Of a stretch of 64,000 bases of DNA, positions 27,302-38,679 are shown in pieces. A model generated the notes under the pieces. The model had not been told where the DNA came from, searched no databases, and worked only from the letters and a program-made list of their open reading frames with translations. The first letter of the stretch is position 1. Each line of letters opens with the position of its first letter. This DNA comes from an uncultured Pelagibacteraceae bacterium. GTDB taxonomy: Bacteria > Pseudomonadota > Alphaproteobacteria > Pelagibacterales > Pelagibacteraceae. The position numbers were made by a program, and so were the translations under genes. The stretch covers positions 208,649-272,648 of the forward strand of contig CACHUN010000002.1 of NCBI GenBank assembly GCA_902583075.1. The letters are read 5' to 3'.

Positions 27302-29113
27302 TTATTTTTGTGCTAGTACCGTTTTACCACTTGGTATACGCACATCATCAACCATTTTCTGAGTAGCTGCGTCTGGTGCTGCAGTTATTAAACTGACAAC
27401 AACCATAGAAACTAAACTCACAGCCGCTCCAACTATTCCAAAAGTAAGTTGAGTTATGCCTAAGAAACCAGATCCTCCACTTCTTACCCATATTAGGTAA
27501 GCAGTTCCAGATATAAGCCCTAGTAGCATTCCCGCAACAGCTCCTGGTGCATTAGCTCTCTTCCACCATACACCAAGTACAAGTGGGAAGAATAGTCCTG
27601 ACATTGCAAAGTCAAAAGCCCATATCACCGAACCTAAGATACCTTGTATCTCTAATGCGGCTATTGTTGCTCCTGCAAAACCAATTAATACAAGTAATAC
27701 CCTCGCAACAATTAGTCTTTTTGCTGTCTCAGCTTTTGGATTAATTATTTTGTAGTAAATATCATGAGATAACGCATTTGATATTGCTAACACTAATCCA
27801 TCTGCAGTTGACATTGCAGCTGCCATTCCTCCAGCAGCAACTAGACCTGAAATTACATAAGGTAATCCAGCAATCTCTGGTGTTGCTAATACAACAGCCT
27901 TACCACCCATAAAGAACTCGTTAAGCTCAAGAGTTCCATTACCATTAAAGTCACTGATAAACATTAAGTTTGCTTGATTCCAATTTTGATACCAATCAAT
28001 AGCTTGAACTTCTGAAATTGTTTTACCAATAATTCCAGTCGGTAGTGTTGGGTCTATTAAAGATAGTTTAGACAATGTAGCTAACATCGGTGCAGAAGAG
28101 TAAAGTAGGAAAATAAAGAATAGCGACCAACCTACTGATCTTCTTGCAGTTCTTACACTTGGAGTAGTAAAGTATCTCATCATAACGTGAGGTAATGATG
28201 CAGTTCCTGCCATCATACACACTGCTAATGAAATAAACGCCCAAGGAGTTGCATTAACTGATGAGTGCGCTTTAGTTATTCCAGCTAAACCTTTTGGAAC
28301 TGTCGCTAAATCAGCAGCAGAGTTTTTAACAAAACCAAATTGACCTTCTAGTTCTGCAATTCTTGCAACTTCGTCAGCTAACATAAAGTGTGGGAAGAAA
28401 CCTGCTCCCAACTTACTGCTAATCCAAAATACTGGAAGTAAGTAAGCTATAATTAATACAATGTATTGAGCTACTTGTGTCCAAGTTACAGCTCTCATTC
28501 CACCAAGCATTGAGCACATCAAAATACTTGCTAATCCAACATAAACAGCTATTCCAAATGGAATATCTAATGCTACAGATGCAATTGTACCTGTTGCATT
28601 AATTTGTGCTGTCACATAAGTGAATGAAGCAACTGTTAAAACTATTACTGCACTAAATCTTGCAAGGTTACCACCATATCGAGTTCCTATAAAATCTGGA
28701 ACTGTATAACATCCAAATTTTCTAAGATATGGTGCTAATAACGAAGCAACTAGTACGTATCCACCAGTCCACCCAACAAGCAGAGCCATATAACCATAGC
28801 CTTTGAAATAAATTCCACCTGCCATAGCAACAAATGATGCACCTGACATCCAGTCAGCGGCGGTTGCCATTCCATTAAATACAGTCGGAACTTGTCTCCC
28901 AGCTACATAATAAGCGTCAACTTGAAGTGTTCTAGACAACCAACCAATTAAAGCATAAATCAAAACTGTAAAAGCAACAAAAAAGATACCAATCAATTTT
29001 GCAGACATTCCAGCTTGTTCAGCTATAGCCATCAGAATAATAAATACAAGGAAACCTCCAGTATATATTCCGTAGACTTTTGGTAGATTATCAATAAATT
29101 TACCTTTTATCAT
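27302..29113 (-). CDS. Sodium:solute symporter (SSS family, ActP-like cation/acetate symporter)
   Basis: 12+ TM segments; VDAYYVAGRQVPTVFNGMATAADWMSGASFVAMAGGIY; partner DUF4212 gene. Confidence 0.88.
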   Translation of the reverse strand: MIKGKFIDNLPKVYGIYTGGFLVFIILMAIAEQAGMSAKLIGIFFVAFTVLIYALIGWLSRTLQVDAYYVAGRQVPTVFNGMATAADWMSGASFVAMAGGIYFKGYGYMALLVGWTGGYVLVASLLAPYLRKFGCYTVPDFIGTRYGGNLARFSAVIVLTVASFTYVTAQINATGTIASVALDIPFGIAVYVGLASILMCSMLGGMRAVTWTQVAQYIVLIIAYLLPVFWISSKLGAGFFPHFMLADEVARIAELEGQFGFVKNSAADLATVPKGLAGITKAHSSVNATPWAFISLAVCMMAGTASLPHVMMRYFTTPSVRTARRSVGWSLFFIFLLYSSAPMLATLSKLSLIDPTLPTGIIGKTISEVQAIDWYQNWNQANLMFISDFNGNGTLELNEFFMGGKAVVLATPEIAGLPYVISGLVAAGGMAAAMSTADGLVLAISNALSHDIYYKIINPKAETAKRLIVARVLLVLIGFAGATIAALEIQGILGSVIWAFDFAMSGLFFPLVLGVWWKRANAPGAVAGMLLGLISGTAYLIWVRSGGSGFLGITQLTFGIVGAAVSLVSMVVVSLITAAPDAATQKMVDDVRIPSGKTVLAQK

Positions 29114-29376
29114 TGATCACCCTCTCTTTCAGTAAATCCGAATTCATCATCTATTTTCTCTTGTCGACCAGCAAACCAGAAAATTAGAATAACGAAGATT
29201 GCAAGCGATCCCTGACATGTAAACCAATACGTTAAAGGATATCCAAATGGTCTAATGCTTGATTCTTGCATTTCGGCTCCGAAAAGAAAGATGCCAATTG
29301 AGAAAACAAACCAAATTGCTAATGTAATAAAGAGCAAGTTTCTGGTTTTTTCCCAGTGTTGTTCTTGTTTTGACAT
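29110..29376 (-). CDS. DUF4212 small membrane subunit
   Basis: WEKTRNLLFITLAIWFVFSIGIFLFG...FGYPLTYWFTCQGSLAIFVILIFWFAGRQEKIDDEF. Confidence 0.88.
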   Translation of the reverse strand: MSKQEQHWEKTRNLLFITLAIWFVFSIGIFLFGAEMQESSIRPFGYPLTYWFTCQGSLAIFVILIFWFAGRQEKIDDEFGFTEREGDQ

Positions 29377-29496
29377 TTTTTCTCTCTCCTATAGGTTAAA
29401 GAAAGAACCATACTGATAATCAAATATATTTAAACCCCTAAAAATACTCGATATTGTGTCATTTTTACATTATACATCAATATATTAGGTAGACAA

Positions 29497-30123
29497 ATGG
29501 CCCTTAAATACAGATTCAACTTAAAAGATATAAAACTTGAAGACTTCAAGGTTTATTTAGTTGCAATGTTTAAAGGCATTCTGCCAAAAAAAAAAATTAA
29601 AAATATTGAAGATCTAAAAGAATTTATTCAGCAAAAATCAGCATGGGTATCTCAAGTTACTTTATATAACTATTTGAAAACAAGAATGGGTACTAAATGG
29701 GTTCTTCATTTTGACGACGAAATATTTTTAAAATCAATTAACACTGCTAAATGGAATATATATGCTATCTCGCTTCAGGATTTGTCATTTTATACAATTT
29801 CATATTTAAATGTTTTTTTTAATTATAAAGAAACAAATAAAGCTTCTGAAATCTATAACAATATCTTGGACAAAGAATTAGAAAATGGAATGCCTAAAGA
29901 AGTTGTTGATGATGCGCGGATAAGTTTTCAGAAAAGATTAGATCAAATAAAATGGGATGACTATTATAAATCTTGGCCATTTAACGAAAGCGCATTAGCT
30001 TTATATAATTGGGCTCCAGTTGCTAACGAATTAAAATCTTTAGACAGAAAAATAGTCCTTAATTCTATGATTTTAAAATGGGATAATATTAGGGAAGAGT
30101 TCTCTAAACTAATAAAGATTTAA
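29497..30123 (+). CDS. Conserved hypothetical protein
   Basis: ORF of 208 aa in the acetate gene neighbourhood; family not confidently recognised. Confidence 0.7.
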   Translation: MALKYRFNLKDIKLEDFKVYLVAMFKGILPKKKIKNIEDLKEFIQQKSAWVSQVTLYNYLKTRMGTKWVLHFDDEIFLKSINTAKWNIYAISLQDLSFYTISYLNVFFNYKETNKASEIYNNILDKELENGMPKEVVDDARISFQKRLDQIKWDDYYKSWPFNESALALYNWAPVANELKSLDRKIVLNSMILKWDNIREEFSKLIKI

Positions 30124-32102
30124 ATATTTTTTCTATTATCTACTAAACTTTCAACAACTGAAGGATCAGCTAAAGTGGTTGTATCTCCTAACTGACCATG
30201 CTCATTAGCAGCAATTTTTCTTAAAATTCTTCTCATTATTTTTCCAGATCTAGTTTTCGGAAGACCTGGAGCAAACTGAATTAAGTCTGGAGTTGCAATT
30301 GGACCAATTTGTTTTCTCACCCATAGCTTCAAATCTCTTTCTAAATCAAGAGTGCTTTTCTCTCCAGCATTTAAAGTTACATAACAGTATAGCCCGTTTC
30401 CTTTAATATCATGAGGATAACCAACTACTGCTGCTTCGGCCACTTTTGGATGAGCTACAAACGCACTTTCAATTTCTGCAGTACCTAAATTGTGTCCTGA
30501 AACTATAATTACATCATCTACTCTTCCTGTAATCCAATAGTATCCATCCTTATCTCTTCTGCAGCCATCACCTGTAAAATATTTCCCATCAAATTGTGAA
30601 AAATAAGTATCTATAAATCTTTGATGATCTCCATAGACACTTCTCATTTGTCCTGGCCACGATTGTGAAATACAAAGTCTACCTTGCGCTTCTCCTTTTA
30701 AAACCTTGCCATCTTTATCTAGGATCTCTGGTTTAATACCGTAAAATGGTTTTGTTGCAGAACCAGGTTTTAAATCTATCGCTCCAGTTTGCGGACTGAT
30801 CAAAATCCCACCTGTTTCTGTTTGCCACCATGTATCAACAATTGGACATCTACTATCACCAACAGTTTTGTAGTACCACTCCCAAGCTTCAGGATTAATC
30901 GGTTCACCAACAGTACCTAAAAGTTTTAAAGTTTTTCTAGATGTTTTCTTTACAGGTTTATCACCTTCCCTCATTAAAGCTCTGATTGCTGTTGGAGCTG
31001 TATAGAAAATATTCACTTTATATTTGTCAACTATTTGCCACCATCTAGATGTATCAGGATAAGTAGGTATTCCTTCAAACATAATTGTAGTTGCACCATT
31101 AGCAAGTGGACCATAAATAATATAACTATGTCCTGTAACCCAACCTATATCAGCCGTGCACCAGTAAATATCTTTAGGTTTATAATTAAAAATATATTGG
31201 TGTGTCATTGATGCATAAACCATATATCCACCAGTTGTATGTAGCACACCTTTTGGTTTCCCAGTTGAACCAGATGTGTAAAGAATGAATAATGGATCTT
31301 CAGCATTCATTTCTTCAGGCTCACATTTTGCTGAGACTTTACTTGTCATTTTGTGATACCAAACATCACGATCATTGTACCAATCAATTTTTTTGGTGCC
31401 TGTTCTCTTCACGACGATACATTTTTTTACGTTGGGACAGCTTTGCAAAGCTTCATCTGTAATAGATTTTAAAGGGATTGTTTTGCCTCCTCTTACACCC
31501 TCATCTGCAGTTATTACATAATCAGATTCGCAATCATTAATTCTACCTGAAATACTATCTGGTGAAAAACCTCCAAATATTATGGAGTGAACTGCACCTA
31601 TTCTTGCACATGCAAGCATTGTGTAGGCAAGTTCTGGTATCATGGTAAGATAAATAGTTACTCTATCACCCTTTTGAACTCCCAAATTTTTTAATCCATT
31701 TGCTGCTTTTGAAACCTCTTTATGAAGTTCTTTATAAGTAATTTTTTTTTGAACTTTAGGATCGTCTCCTACCCATATAATTGCAGTCTTATTAGCATTT
31801 TTTTTAAGATGTCTATCAATGCAATTCGCTGATGCATTTAAAGTACCATCATAGAACCATTTTATATGAACATCATCTTTACTATATTTAACGTCTTTAA
31901 TTTTTTTATAAGGTTTAATCCAATTAATTCTTTTTCCCTCTTTTTTCCAAAATCCATCGTTGTCTTTAATCGACTCGTTATATTTTTTTGTATATTGAGA
32001 TTTATTAACTGTAGCTTTACTTATCCACTCTTTCTTAGTTTTATAAATTGTCTCTTTAGGTTTTTTTGAGATTACTTTTTTTGCTTTTTTTTTCTTAGGC
32101 AT
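30120..32102 (-). CDS. acs: Acetyl-CoA synthetase
   Basis: [69 protein letters not shown]; Lys-rich N-terminal extension. Confidence 0.96.
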   Translation of the reverse strand: MPKKKKAKKVISKKPKETIYKTKKEWISKATVNKSQYTKKYNESIKDNDGFWKKEGKRINWIKPYKKIKDVKYSKDDVHIKWFYDGTLNASANCIDRHLKKNANKTAIIWVGDDPKVQKKITYKELHKEVSKAANGLKNLGVQKGDRVTIYLTMIPELAYTMLACARIGAVHSIIFGGFSPDSISGRINDCESDYVITADEGVRGGKTIPLKSITDEALQSCPNVKKCIVVKRTGTKKIDWYNDRDVWYHKMTSKVSAKCEPEEMNAEDPLFILYTSGSTGKPKGVLHTTGGYMVYASMTHQYIFNYKPKDIYWCTADIGWVTGHSYIIYGPLANGATTIMFEGIPTYPDTSRWWQIVDKYKVNIFYTAPTAIRALMREGDKPVKKTSRKTLKLLGTVGEPINPEAWEWYYKTVGDSRCPIVDTWWQTETGGILISPQTGAIDLKPGSATKPFYGIKPEILDKDGKVLKGEAQGRLCISQSWPGQMRSVYGDHQRFIDTYFSQFDGKYFTGDGCRRDKDGYYWITGRVDDVIIVSGHNLGTAEIESAFVAHPKVAEAAVVGYPHDIKGNGLYCYVTLNAGEKSTLDLERDLKLWVRKQIGPIATPDLIQFAPGLPKTRSGKIMRRILRKIAANEHGQLGDTTTLADPSVVESLVDNRKNI

Positions 32103-32112
32103 GAATTTTTTT

Positions 32113-32529
32113 TTAATTAATTTTACCCATCTTCAAAATTATTTTCCAGCTTTTAGTATCAACAGGCATAACAGATAGTCTACTTTGTCTAATTAGAGAT
32201 AAGTTCTCTAAAGCCTTAGTTTTTTTGATGTTTTCAAGTGTTACAGGATTTTGAAGTTTACTTTTAAATCTTACTTTAACCGCAACAAACCTTTTTTCCT
32301 TATCAGTTGGATCAATGAATGCCGTTTTAATAACTTCGACTATACCAACTATCTCTTTTCCTATGTTAGAATGATAAAAAAAACAAAGATCTCCCTTTTC
32401 CATTTTTTTTAAGTTACTTGCTGCTTGATAATTTCTTACCCCATCCCAGTTAGCTCCTTTTTCTCCAGCTTTGATTTGTTGATCAATTGACCATACATCT
32501 GGCTCTGATTTCATTAACCAATATTGCAT
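32113..32529 (-). CDS. EVE domain protein
   Basis: [53 protein letters not shown]. Confidence 0.93.
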   Translation of the reverse strand: MQYWLMKSEPDVWSIDQQIKAGEKGANWDGVRNYQAASNLKKMEKGDLCFFYHSNIGKEIVGIVEVIKTAFIDPTDKEKRFVAVKVRFKSKLQNPVTLENIKKTKALENLSLIRQSRLSVMPVDTKSWKIILKMGKIN

Positions 32530-32646
32530 TTAATTTTTTTTCTTTTTCTTTTCTTTTTTAAGTTTTCTTTTTTCCTTTAAAGAAAGTTTAGCTTGTTTCA
32601 TTACGCTAGCATCCTTAAATGATTTACCACTATATCTTTTTGACAT
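32530..32646 (-). CDS. Lys-rich 38-aa small protein (absent from the ORF track)
   Basis: Minus-strand ATG...[40 protein letters not shown]-type sequence exactly filling the gap between tsaD and the EVE gene. Confidence 0.55.
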   Translation of the reverse strand: MSKRYSGKSFKDASVMKQAKLSLKEKRKLKKEKKKKKN

Positions 32647-33720
32647 TTATAATCTAACTCCCGCTCCTTTTAAAAACTTTGCTTTTTCGTCAAGTGGTAG
32701 TCTTGGACTTGCAGGAAGACCTAAATTATCAAATTTTTTGATTTTATACTTTTCAAGACCAACAAGTGCAATCATAGCTGCATTATCCCCACATAATTTT
32801 GGTTCAGGGAAAATTGGTTTAAAATCGTTTTTATTACAAACTTTTATTAATTTTTTTCTGATACCTTTATTAGCAGCAACACCTCCAGCGATTACAAAAG
32901 TTTTATTTTTCTTTTTACAAGTCTTTTTGAACTCATCAAATGCTATTTGTGTTTTTACTTCTAAAATTTCTTCAATTGTTTTTTGAAAAGATGCTGCAAG
33001 ATCATATTTTTCTTGTTTAGATTTTAAAGTGCTTGATATTCTTAAAATAGCCGTTTTAAGACCTGCAAATGATAAATTACATCCCCCTTTATTTATAATT
33101 GGTTTAGGAAGTTCAAATTTATTTGCATCTCCCTGTTTTGCATAACCTTCTAACTTTGGTCCTCCTGGAAATTCAATACCTAAAAGCTTTGCAGTTTTGT
33201 CAAATGCTTCTCCTAAAGCATCATCAATTGTTGTTCCTAATCTTTTATATTTTCCAAGTCCATTCACACTAAGATATTGTGTGTGACCTCCTGAAATTAA
33301 TAATAATAAGTATGGGAAATCTAAACTTGTACTAAGTTTTGGACTTAAGGCATGCCCTTCAAGATGGTTCACACCAATAAAAGGTACATTTAGACTAGCA
33401 GATAATGCTTTGCCAAAATTTAAACCAACAGTAAGGCAAACAATTAAACCTGGTCCAGATGTTGAAGCAATTGCAGAAACATCATTTAAATTCACACCGC
33501 TTTCACTAATTGCTTTTTTTGCAATTAAATCGATTTTTTCAACATGAGATCGTGCTGCAAGCTCAGGAACCACACCTCCAAATTCTTTATGAATATTAAA
33601 TTGACTTGAAACTACATTAGATAATATTTTTATCTTACCATTTTTATCTTCTTCTATGATTGATACTGCTGTTTCATCGCAACTTGTCTCAATTCCAAGG
33701 ATTATTTTTTTTTCATTCAT
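32647..33720 (-). CDS. tsaD: tRNA N6-threonylcarbamoyladenosine biosynthesis protein TsaD
   Basis: ILGIETSCDETAVSII, GPGLIVCLTVGLNFGKALS, GVNHLEGHALS, LLISGGHTQ. Confidence 0.97.
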   Translation of the reverse strand: MNEKKIILGIETSCDETAVSIIEEDKNGKIKILSNVVSSQFNIHKEFGGVVPELAARSHVEKIDLIAKKAISESGVNLNDVSAIASTSGPGLIVCLTVGLNFGKALSASLNVPFIGVNHLEGHALSPKLSTSLDFPYLLLLISGGHTQYLSVNGLGKYKRLGTTIDDALGEAFDKTAKLLGIEFPGGPKLEGYAKQGDANKFELPKPIINKGGCNLSFAGLKTAILRISSTLKSKQEKYDLAASFQKTIEEILEVKTQIAFDEFKKTCKKKNKTFVIAGGVAANKGIRKKLIKVCNKNDFKPIFPEPKLCGDNAAMIALVGLEKYKIKKFDNLGLPASPRLPLDEKAKFLKGAGVRL

Positions 33721-33774
33721 AAATATTTATAATTAATACAATTAAACTATAAGAATGTAATAAAAATAAGAATT

Positions 33775-34686
33775 ATGAAAAGGGATAAATTTATTATTGG
33801 TACTCGAGGAAGTCAGTTAGCTCAAATTTATACTGAAAAAGTAGTAAACCATCTCAAAAAAGTTTCATCGACCCACATAGAAACAAAAAAAATAGTTACA
33901 AGTGGAGATGAAAACCAAAAGGATAGGTTGTCAAATATTGGAGGAAAAGGATTATTTTCAAAAAAAATTGAAATAGAATTAATTAATCATAATATTGATA
34001 TAGCTGTTCATGCTTTAAAAGATATGCCATCAATTGAAACTAAGGGACTAATAACAAATTTTTATTTAAAAAGAAATTCGCCCAATGAAATTTTTATTAG
34101 CAACGACAATATAAATTTTCTAGACCTTAAACCTAATTCGATTATAGGCACTTCTTCTTACAGAAGGGAATACCAATTAAAAAGTATTAGATCAGATCTG
34201 AAATATAAATTAATAAGAGGAAATGTGGATACTAGGATAAAGAAATTAGAGAATGGAGCTTACGATGCAATTTTACTTTCTAAAGCTGGTATTGAAGCTT
34301 TAGGTTTGACAAATAAAATTACGCATGAATTTAATACTGAAGAATTAATACCCTGTGCTGGACAGGGTATTATCGCCGTACAGTGTAGAGAAAACGATCA
34401 AGAAATAATTAATATCTTAGAAAAGATTAATGATGATCAGTCCAGAATTATTGCAAATGCTGAAAGAAAAGTCTTAAAAATACTCGAGGGTGACTGCGAT
34501 ACAGCAGTTGGTGTGTATGCAAAGATTGATAAAGATCTTGTAAATATAAAAGCTGAACTTTTTTCAGTAGATGGCAAACAAAGATTTTTTGTTGAAGAAA
34601 GTGAAAATAAAACAATGGTTAAAGATTTAAGTATTAAGATTGGAGAAAAATTAAAATCAGAGTCAAAGGGATCTTATAAAAGGTAA
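33775..34686 (+). CDS. hemC: Hydroxymethylbilane synthase
   Basis: IGTRGSQLAQIYTEKV, DIAVHALKDMPS, GTSSYRREYQL, RGNVDTRIKKLENGAYDAILLSKAG. Confidence 0.97.
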   Translation: MKRDKFIIGTRGSQLAQIYTEKVVNHLKKVSSTHIETKKIVTSGDENQKDRLSNIGGKGLFSKKIEIELINHNIDIAVHALKDMPSIETKGLITNFYLKRNSPNEIFISNDNINFLDLKPNSIIGTSSYRREYQLKSIRSDLKYKLIRGNVDTRIKKLENGAYDAILLSKAGIEALGLTNKITHEFNTEELIPCAGQGIIAVQCRENDQEIINILEKINDDQSRIIANAERKVLKILEGDCDTAVGVYAKIDKDLVNIKAELFSVDGKQRFFVEESENKTMVKDLSIKIGEKLKSESKGSYKR

Positions 34687-34687
34687 A

Positions 34688-35386
34688 ATGCATATTTTAT
34701 TAACAAGACCATTAGAGGATAGTAAAGAATTAATATTAAAATTTAGTTCTTTAGGACATAAAGTTTCTCATTTACCTGTAATAAAAGTTGAACCAATTAA
34801 ATACGATGAACCTGACTATAGCCAATTTAAGGGAATAATATTTACAAGTTCAAATGCGATTAAGAATTTAGAAGTAAATAAAGTTGATAAAAAAATTGAA
34901 TGTTATTGTGTTGGCTCTGCAACAGAAAAAGTTGCAAAGCTAAAGGGTTTTCAAAATATTATCTCTGCAGAGGGAAACGTAAATAATTTAAAAGAGTTAA
35001 TATTACAAAACTTCAACCCAAAAAATGGATCACTTCTTTACGTAAGTGGTGAGATAGTTTTTAGTAGGTTAGATAAAGATCTAATTTCTGAAGGTTATTC
35101 TTTAAAGAGATTGATTAACTATACGGTGTTATCAACTCAAGAAATAAAAGAGGAATTTAGAGCACAATTAAAAGCTTCAATCCCTGATATAATTTATGTT
35201 TATTCAGAAAATAGTGCTAAGAGTTTATTAAATTTACTTAAAAAATATGATCTTTTAGACAGTTGGATGGAAACAAATTTGATGTGTATGGGTGAAAAAG
35301 CATCAGCAATTTTAAATGAGATAAAGTGGAAAAAAATTTTTCTATTTAACTCTGGTGAAGAAGAGTTTTTGCTATATAAAATTTAG
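34688..35386 (+). CDS. hemD: Uroporphyrinogen-III synthase
   Basis: ILLTRPLEDSKELILKFSSLGHKVSHLPVIKVEP, FTSSNAI; follows hemC. Confidence 0.88.
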   Translation: MHILLTRPLEDSKELILKFSSLGHKVSHLPVIKVEPIKYDEPDYSQFKGIIFTSSNAIKNLEVNKVDKKIECYCVGSATEKVAKLKGFQNIISAEGNVNNLKELILQNFNPKNGSLLYVSGEIVFSRLDKDLISEGYSLKRLINYTVLSTQEIKEEFRAQLKASIPDIIYVYSENSAKSLLNLLKKYDLLDSWMETNLMCMGEKASAILNEIKWKKIFLFNSGEEEFLLYKI

Positions 35387-35388
35387 CC

Positions 35389-36474
35389 ATGAGTGTTTTT
35401 GAGAATTTTTCAGGACTTTTTTTGTCTGTATGGCAAAAGGGAATTTTAGGCGTAAACTTTGTTGAGATTTTAATAGGTCTTGGAATATTCTTTATATTCT
35501 TAGTGTTTAGAGGGTTAATAAGTAAATTAGTTATTAAAAAATTAGAATTAATATCAAAAAGAACAACCAATAAACTTGATGATACCTTCGTAAAGGCAAT
35601 GGAGGGACCAGCTAGATTTCTTCCAATTGTTCTTGGAGTATTTTTTGCAAGTTATTATATGTCTTTCGCGGAAGATACGAGGTTATTTTTAGACAACGTA
35701 AATAGAACGTTGATTACAATTTTACTTTTTTGGATTATTCATCAAATTATTGAGCCAATTTCCTATATACTAAGTGGATTTGATAAGATTTTAACTAGAG
35801 AACTAATTGGCTGGATAATCAAATCATTAAAAATTTTAATTTTAATCTTAGGTGCTGCAGCAGTTTTAGAGTTATGGGGAATTAAAATTGGTCCAATTAT
35901 TGCAGGACTTGGATTATTTGGTGTTGCAGTTGCTTTAGGAGCACAGGATTTATTCAAAAATTTAATATCAGGAATTTTAGTACTTGTTGAAAAAAGATTT
36001 AAAATGGGTGATTGGATTGAAGTTGAAGGAATAATCGAGGGTGTAGTTGAAAAAATAGGTTTTAGGTCAACTGTTATACGAAAATTTGACAAGTCTTTAG
36101 CAATTATTCCAAACTTTCAGTTTGCAGAGAATGCTGTAATTAATAAAAGTCAAATTACAAATTGGAGAATTAGTTGGACGATAACACTTCAGTATGACTC
36201 TACCGTTGAACAATTAAAAACCATACGAAATGAGATAGAAGACTTTATAAATAGTTCACAAGATTATGATACTAAAGTTGGTGTTTCTGTTAGGGTTGAT
36301 AAATTTGCTGATAGCTCAATAGATATGTATATAAGATGTTATACAAAAACAAATAGTTGGAGCGAGATGTTGTTGGTTAAAGAAAGACTGGCAATTAAAA
36401 TTAAAGAAATTGTTGAGGGTAATAAAGCATCTTTTGCTTTCCCAAGCACTTCAGTATATGTAGAAAAGAAATGA
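35389..36474 (+). CDS. MscS family mechanosensitive channel
   Basis: GLGLFGVAVALGAQDLFKNLISGILVLVEKRFKMGDWIEVEGIIEGVVEKIGFRSTVIRKFDKSLAIIPN. Confidence 0.93.
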   Translation: MSVFENFSGLFLSVWQKGILGVNFVEILIGLGIFFIFLVFRGLISKLVIKKLELISKRTTNKLDDTFVKAMEGPARFLPIVLGVFFASYYMSFAEDTRLFLDNVNRTLITILLFWIIHQIIEPISYILSGFDKILTRELIGWIIKSLKILILILGAAAVLELWGIKIGPIIAGLGLFGVAVALGAQDLFKNLISGILVLVEKRFKMGDWIEVEGIIEGVVEKIGFRSTVIRKFDKSLAIIPNFQFAENAVINKSQITNWRISWTITLQYDSTVEQLKTIRNEIEDFINSSQDYDTKVGVSVRVDKFADSSIDMYIRCYTKTNSWSEMLLVKERLAIKIKEIVEGNKASFAFPSTSVYVEKK

Positions 36475-36761
36475 TAGCTATTTTTTACTTAGCTTTACAA
36501 TTATTAAAATTGTATTCTTATGTAGTAATCGCTAACGTTGTTATAAGTTGGTTAATAGCTTTTAATGTCTTAAATACTTCAAATAGATTTGTTTATTCAA
36601 TATTAGAGTTTACTTATAAGCTCACTGATCCAATACTTAATAAAATAAGGGGTTTTTTGCCAAGTCTTGGTGCTTTTGATATATCACCTATCATTCTTCT
36701 TTTGTTGATCTGGTTTGTAGAAATGTGTATGAAACTCTACATAGCACCACTTATTTTTTAA
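36471..36761 (+). CDS. YggT family membrane protein
   Basis: LLKLYSYVVIANVVISWLIAF...LTDPILNKIRGFLPSLGAFDISPIILLLLIW. Confidence 0.88.
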   Translation: MIAIFYLALQLLKLYSYVVIANVVISWLIAFNVLNTSNRFVYSILEFTYKLTDPILNKIRGFLPSLGAFDISPIILLLLIWFVEMCMKLYIAPLIF

Positions 36762-36765
36762 TATC

Positions 36766-37614
36766 ATGATTTTAATTGACGGAAAAAAACAATCAGCTGA
36801 ACTAAGAGAAGAACTAAAACAAGAAGTTGAGGGTTTAAAACAGAAACACAATAAAGTTCCAGGTCTTACAGTAATTTTAATTGGGGACTTAGCTCCAAGC
36901 CAAATTTATGTAAGAAATAAAGAAAAATCAGCAAAACAAGTTGGCCTGAAATCAGAAGTTATAAAATATCCAGATACAGTAGATGAAAAAACTGTTTTAA
37001 ATAAAATAGAGGAACTTAATAAGGATGAAACAGTTTCAGGAATTTTAGTTCAATTACCATTGCCCAAACATATCAACAAGCAACATGTTATTGAAACTAT
37101 CTCACCACACAAGGATGTAGATGGTTTACATCCAATGAATGTGGGTAATCTATCGTCTGGATACCAAGGTTCAATTCCTTGTACACCACTTGGATGTTAT
37201 TACTTATTAAAAAAAATTGAACCTAACCTAACGGGAAAAAAAGCCGTCATGATTGGTAGATCAAATCTAAATGGAAAAGCTATGGCGCAGCTTTTACTTC
37301 AAGAAGATTGTACAGTAACGATTACTCATTCAAAAACTAAAGATCTTCAGCATGAGTGCTTTGAGGCAGATGTTATTGTGGCTGCGGTTGGGATTCCTGA
37401 ACTTATAAAAGGAAATTGGGTAAAAAAAGATGCAATAGTTATAGATGTCGGAATAAATAAAACAGAAAATGGTATAGTGGGTGATGTAAATTTTGAAGAA
37501 GTTTCAAAAGTTGCAAAAGCTTTAACACCAGTTCCAGGTGGCGTTGGACCTATGACAATTGCATGTCTTTTAAAAAATACAATTGAGTGTTTTAAAAGAT
37601 CGTTAATTAATTAA
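36766..37614 (+). CDS. folD: Methylenetetrahydrofolate dehydrogenase/cyclohydrolase
   Basis: VILIGDLAPSQIYVRNKEK, GILVQLPLPKHI, KDVDGLHPMNVG, PVPGGVGPMTIACLL. Confidence 0.97.
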   Translation: MILIDGKKQSAELREELKQEVEGLKQKHNKVPGLTVILIGDLAPSQIYVRNKEKSAKQVGLKSEVIKYPDTVDEKTVLNKIEELNKDETVSGILVQLPLPKHINKQHVIETISPHKDVDGLHPMNVGNLSSGYQGSIPCTPLGCYYLLKKIEPNLTGKKAVMIGRSNLNGKAMAQLLLQEDCTVTITHSKTKDLQHECFEADVIVAAVGIPELIKGNWVKKDAIVIDVGINKTENGIVGDVNFEEVSKVAKALTPVPGGVGPMTIACLLKNTIECFKRSLIN

Positions 37615-37620
37615 AGATAA

Positions 37621-38679
37621 TTGCCAAAGTTAGCAATTTTAATTCTTATTTTTTTTATCTATAATTCTTTATCATTAGCTATGGAGAAAATACCTTATCA
37701 TCACTTACCAGACGGTAGCTTCAGAAACCCAGAGGGTTCACCTGAGAGAAACTCTAATTTCAAATGGTCCTTTAAAGTATTCAACAAAGAAAAGAAAAAG
37801 CTTAATATGTCTGTTCCCGAGGATCATGTCATTGATAAACAAAGAGTTCTTTCAAATTTAGAAAATTTAAAAAATGATGATTATGTCGGTTGGATTGGAC
37901 ATGCAACTTTCTTAATAAAGCTTGGAAATACCACAATTATAACTGATCCTGTCTTTTCAAAAAATGCAGGCCCACTAATTTTTGGTCCAAAAAGATATGT
38001 TAAAACAGCCCTAGATTTAAATGAAATTCCTAGGACAGACTTATTTCTTCTAACTCATAATCATTACGATCATCAAGATATGACTACAATTAGAAGATTT
38101 CCTTTTAAGGATGCAAAAGTTTTACTTCCTCTAAAGCTTGGAAAGTATTTCACGCGAAATAGTTATAAAGATGTGAAGGAAATGGATTGGTATGATGAAA
38201 TTAAAGTTAATCAAGACCTTAAAGTAACATTGTTACCAGCAGTTCACTGGTCAAAAAGAAGCTTAACAGATACAAATAAAACTTTATGGGGAAACTTTTT
38301 AATTGAGTACAAGGACAAAAAGATACTCTTTGCTTGTGACACTGGAGTTGGAGATATTTATAAAGATTTAGGTGAAAAATACGGACCTATTGATTTAACA
38401 CTTATTAACATTGGGGCATATAATTTTTATCCATTATCACCTAATAAAGATAAATCTTCTTATCATACCAACCCTGAAGAGGCTTTAAGTATTGCAAGAG
38501 ACCTTAAAAGTAAAAAAGTTTTAGGTATGCACTGGGGTACTTTTGTTTTATCTTTGGAGCCAATAATGGAGCCACCAGTTAGATTTAAACATAATGCAGA
38601 AAAATATGGTTTTAAAAAAGAAGATGCAGTTATTTTTAGAATTGGTGAATTTCAGTCTTTAAAAAATTTAGGAATTTAA
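37621..38679 (+). CDS. Metallo-beta-lactamase fold hydrolase (NAPE-PLD/UlaG-like)
   Basis: WIGHATFLIKLGNTTIITDPVFS, LTHNHYDHQD, HYDxxx and HW.SKRS motifs; TTG start. Confidence 0.85.
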   Translation: MPKLAILILIFFIYNSLSLAMEKIPYHHLPDGSFRNPEGSPERNSNFKWSFKVFNKEKKKLNMSVPEDHVIDKQRVLSNLENLKNDDYVGWIGHATFLIKLGNTTIITDPVFSKNAGPLIFGPKRYVKTALDLNEIPRTDLFLLTHNHYDHQDMTTIRRFPFKDAKVLLPLKLGKYFTRNSYKDVKEMDWYDEIKVNQDLKVTLLPAVHWSKRSLTDTNKTLWGNFLIEYKDKKILFACDTGVGDIYKDLGEKYGPIDLTLINIGAYNFYPLSPNKDKSSYHTNPEEALSIARDLKSKKVLGMHWGTFVLSLEPIMEPPVRFKHNAEKYGFKKEDAVIFRIGEFQSLKNLGI

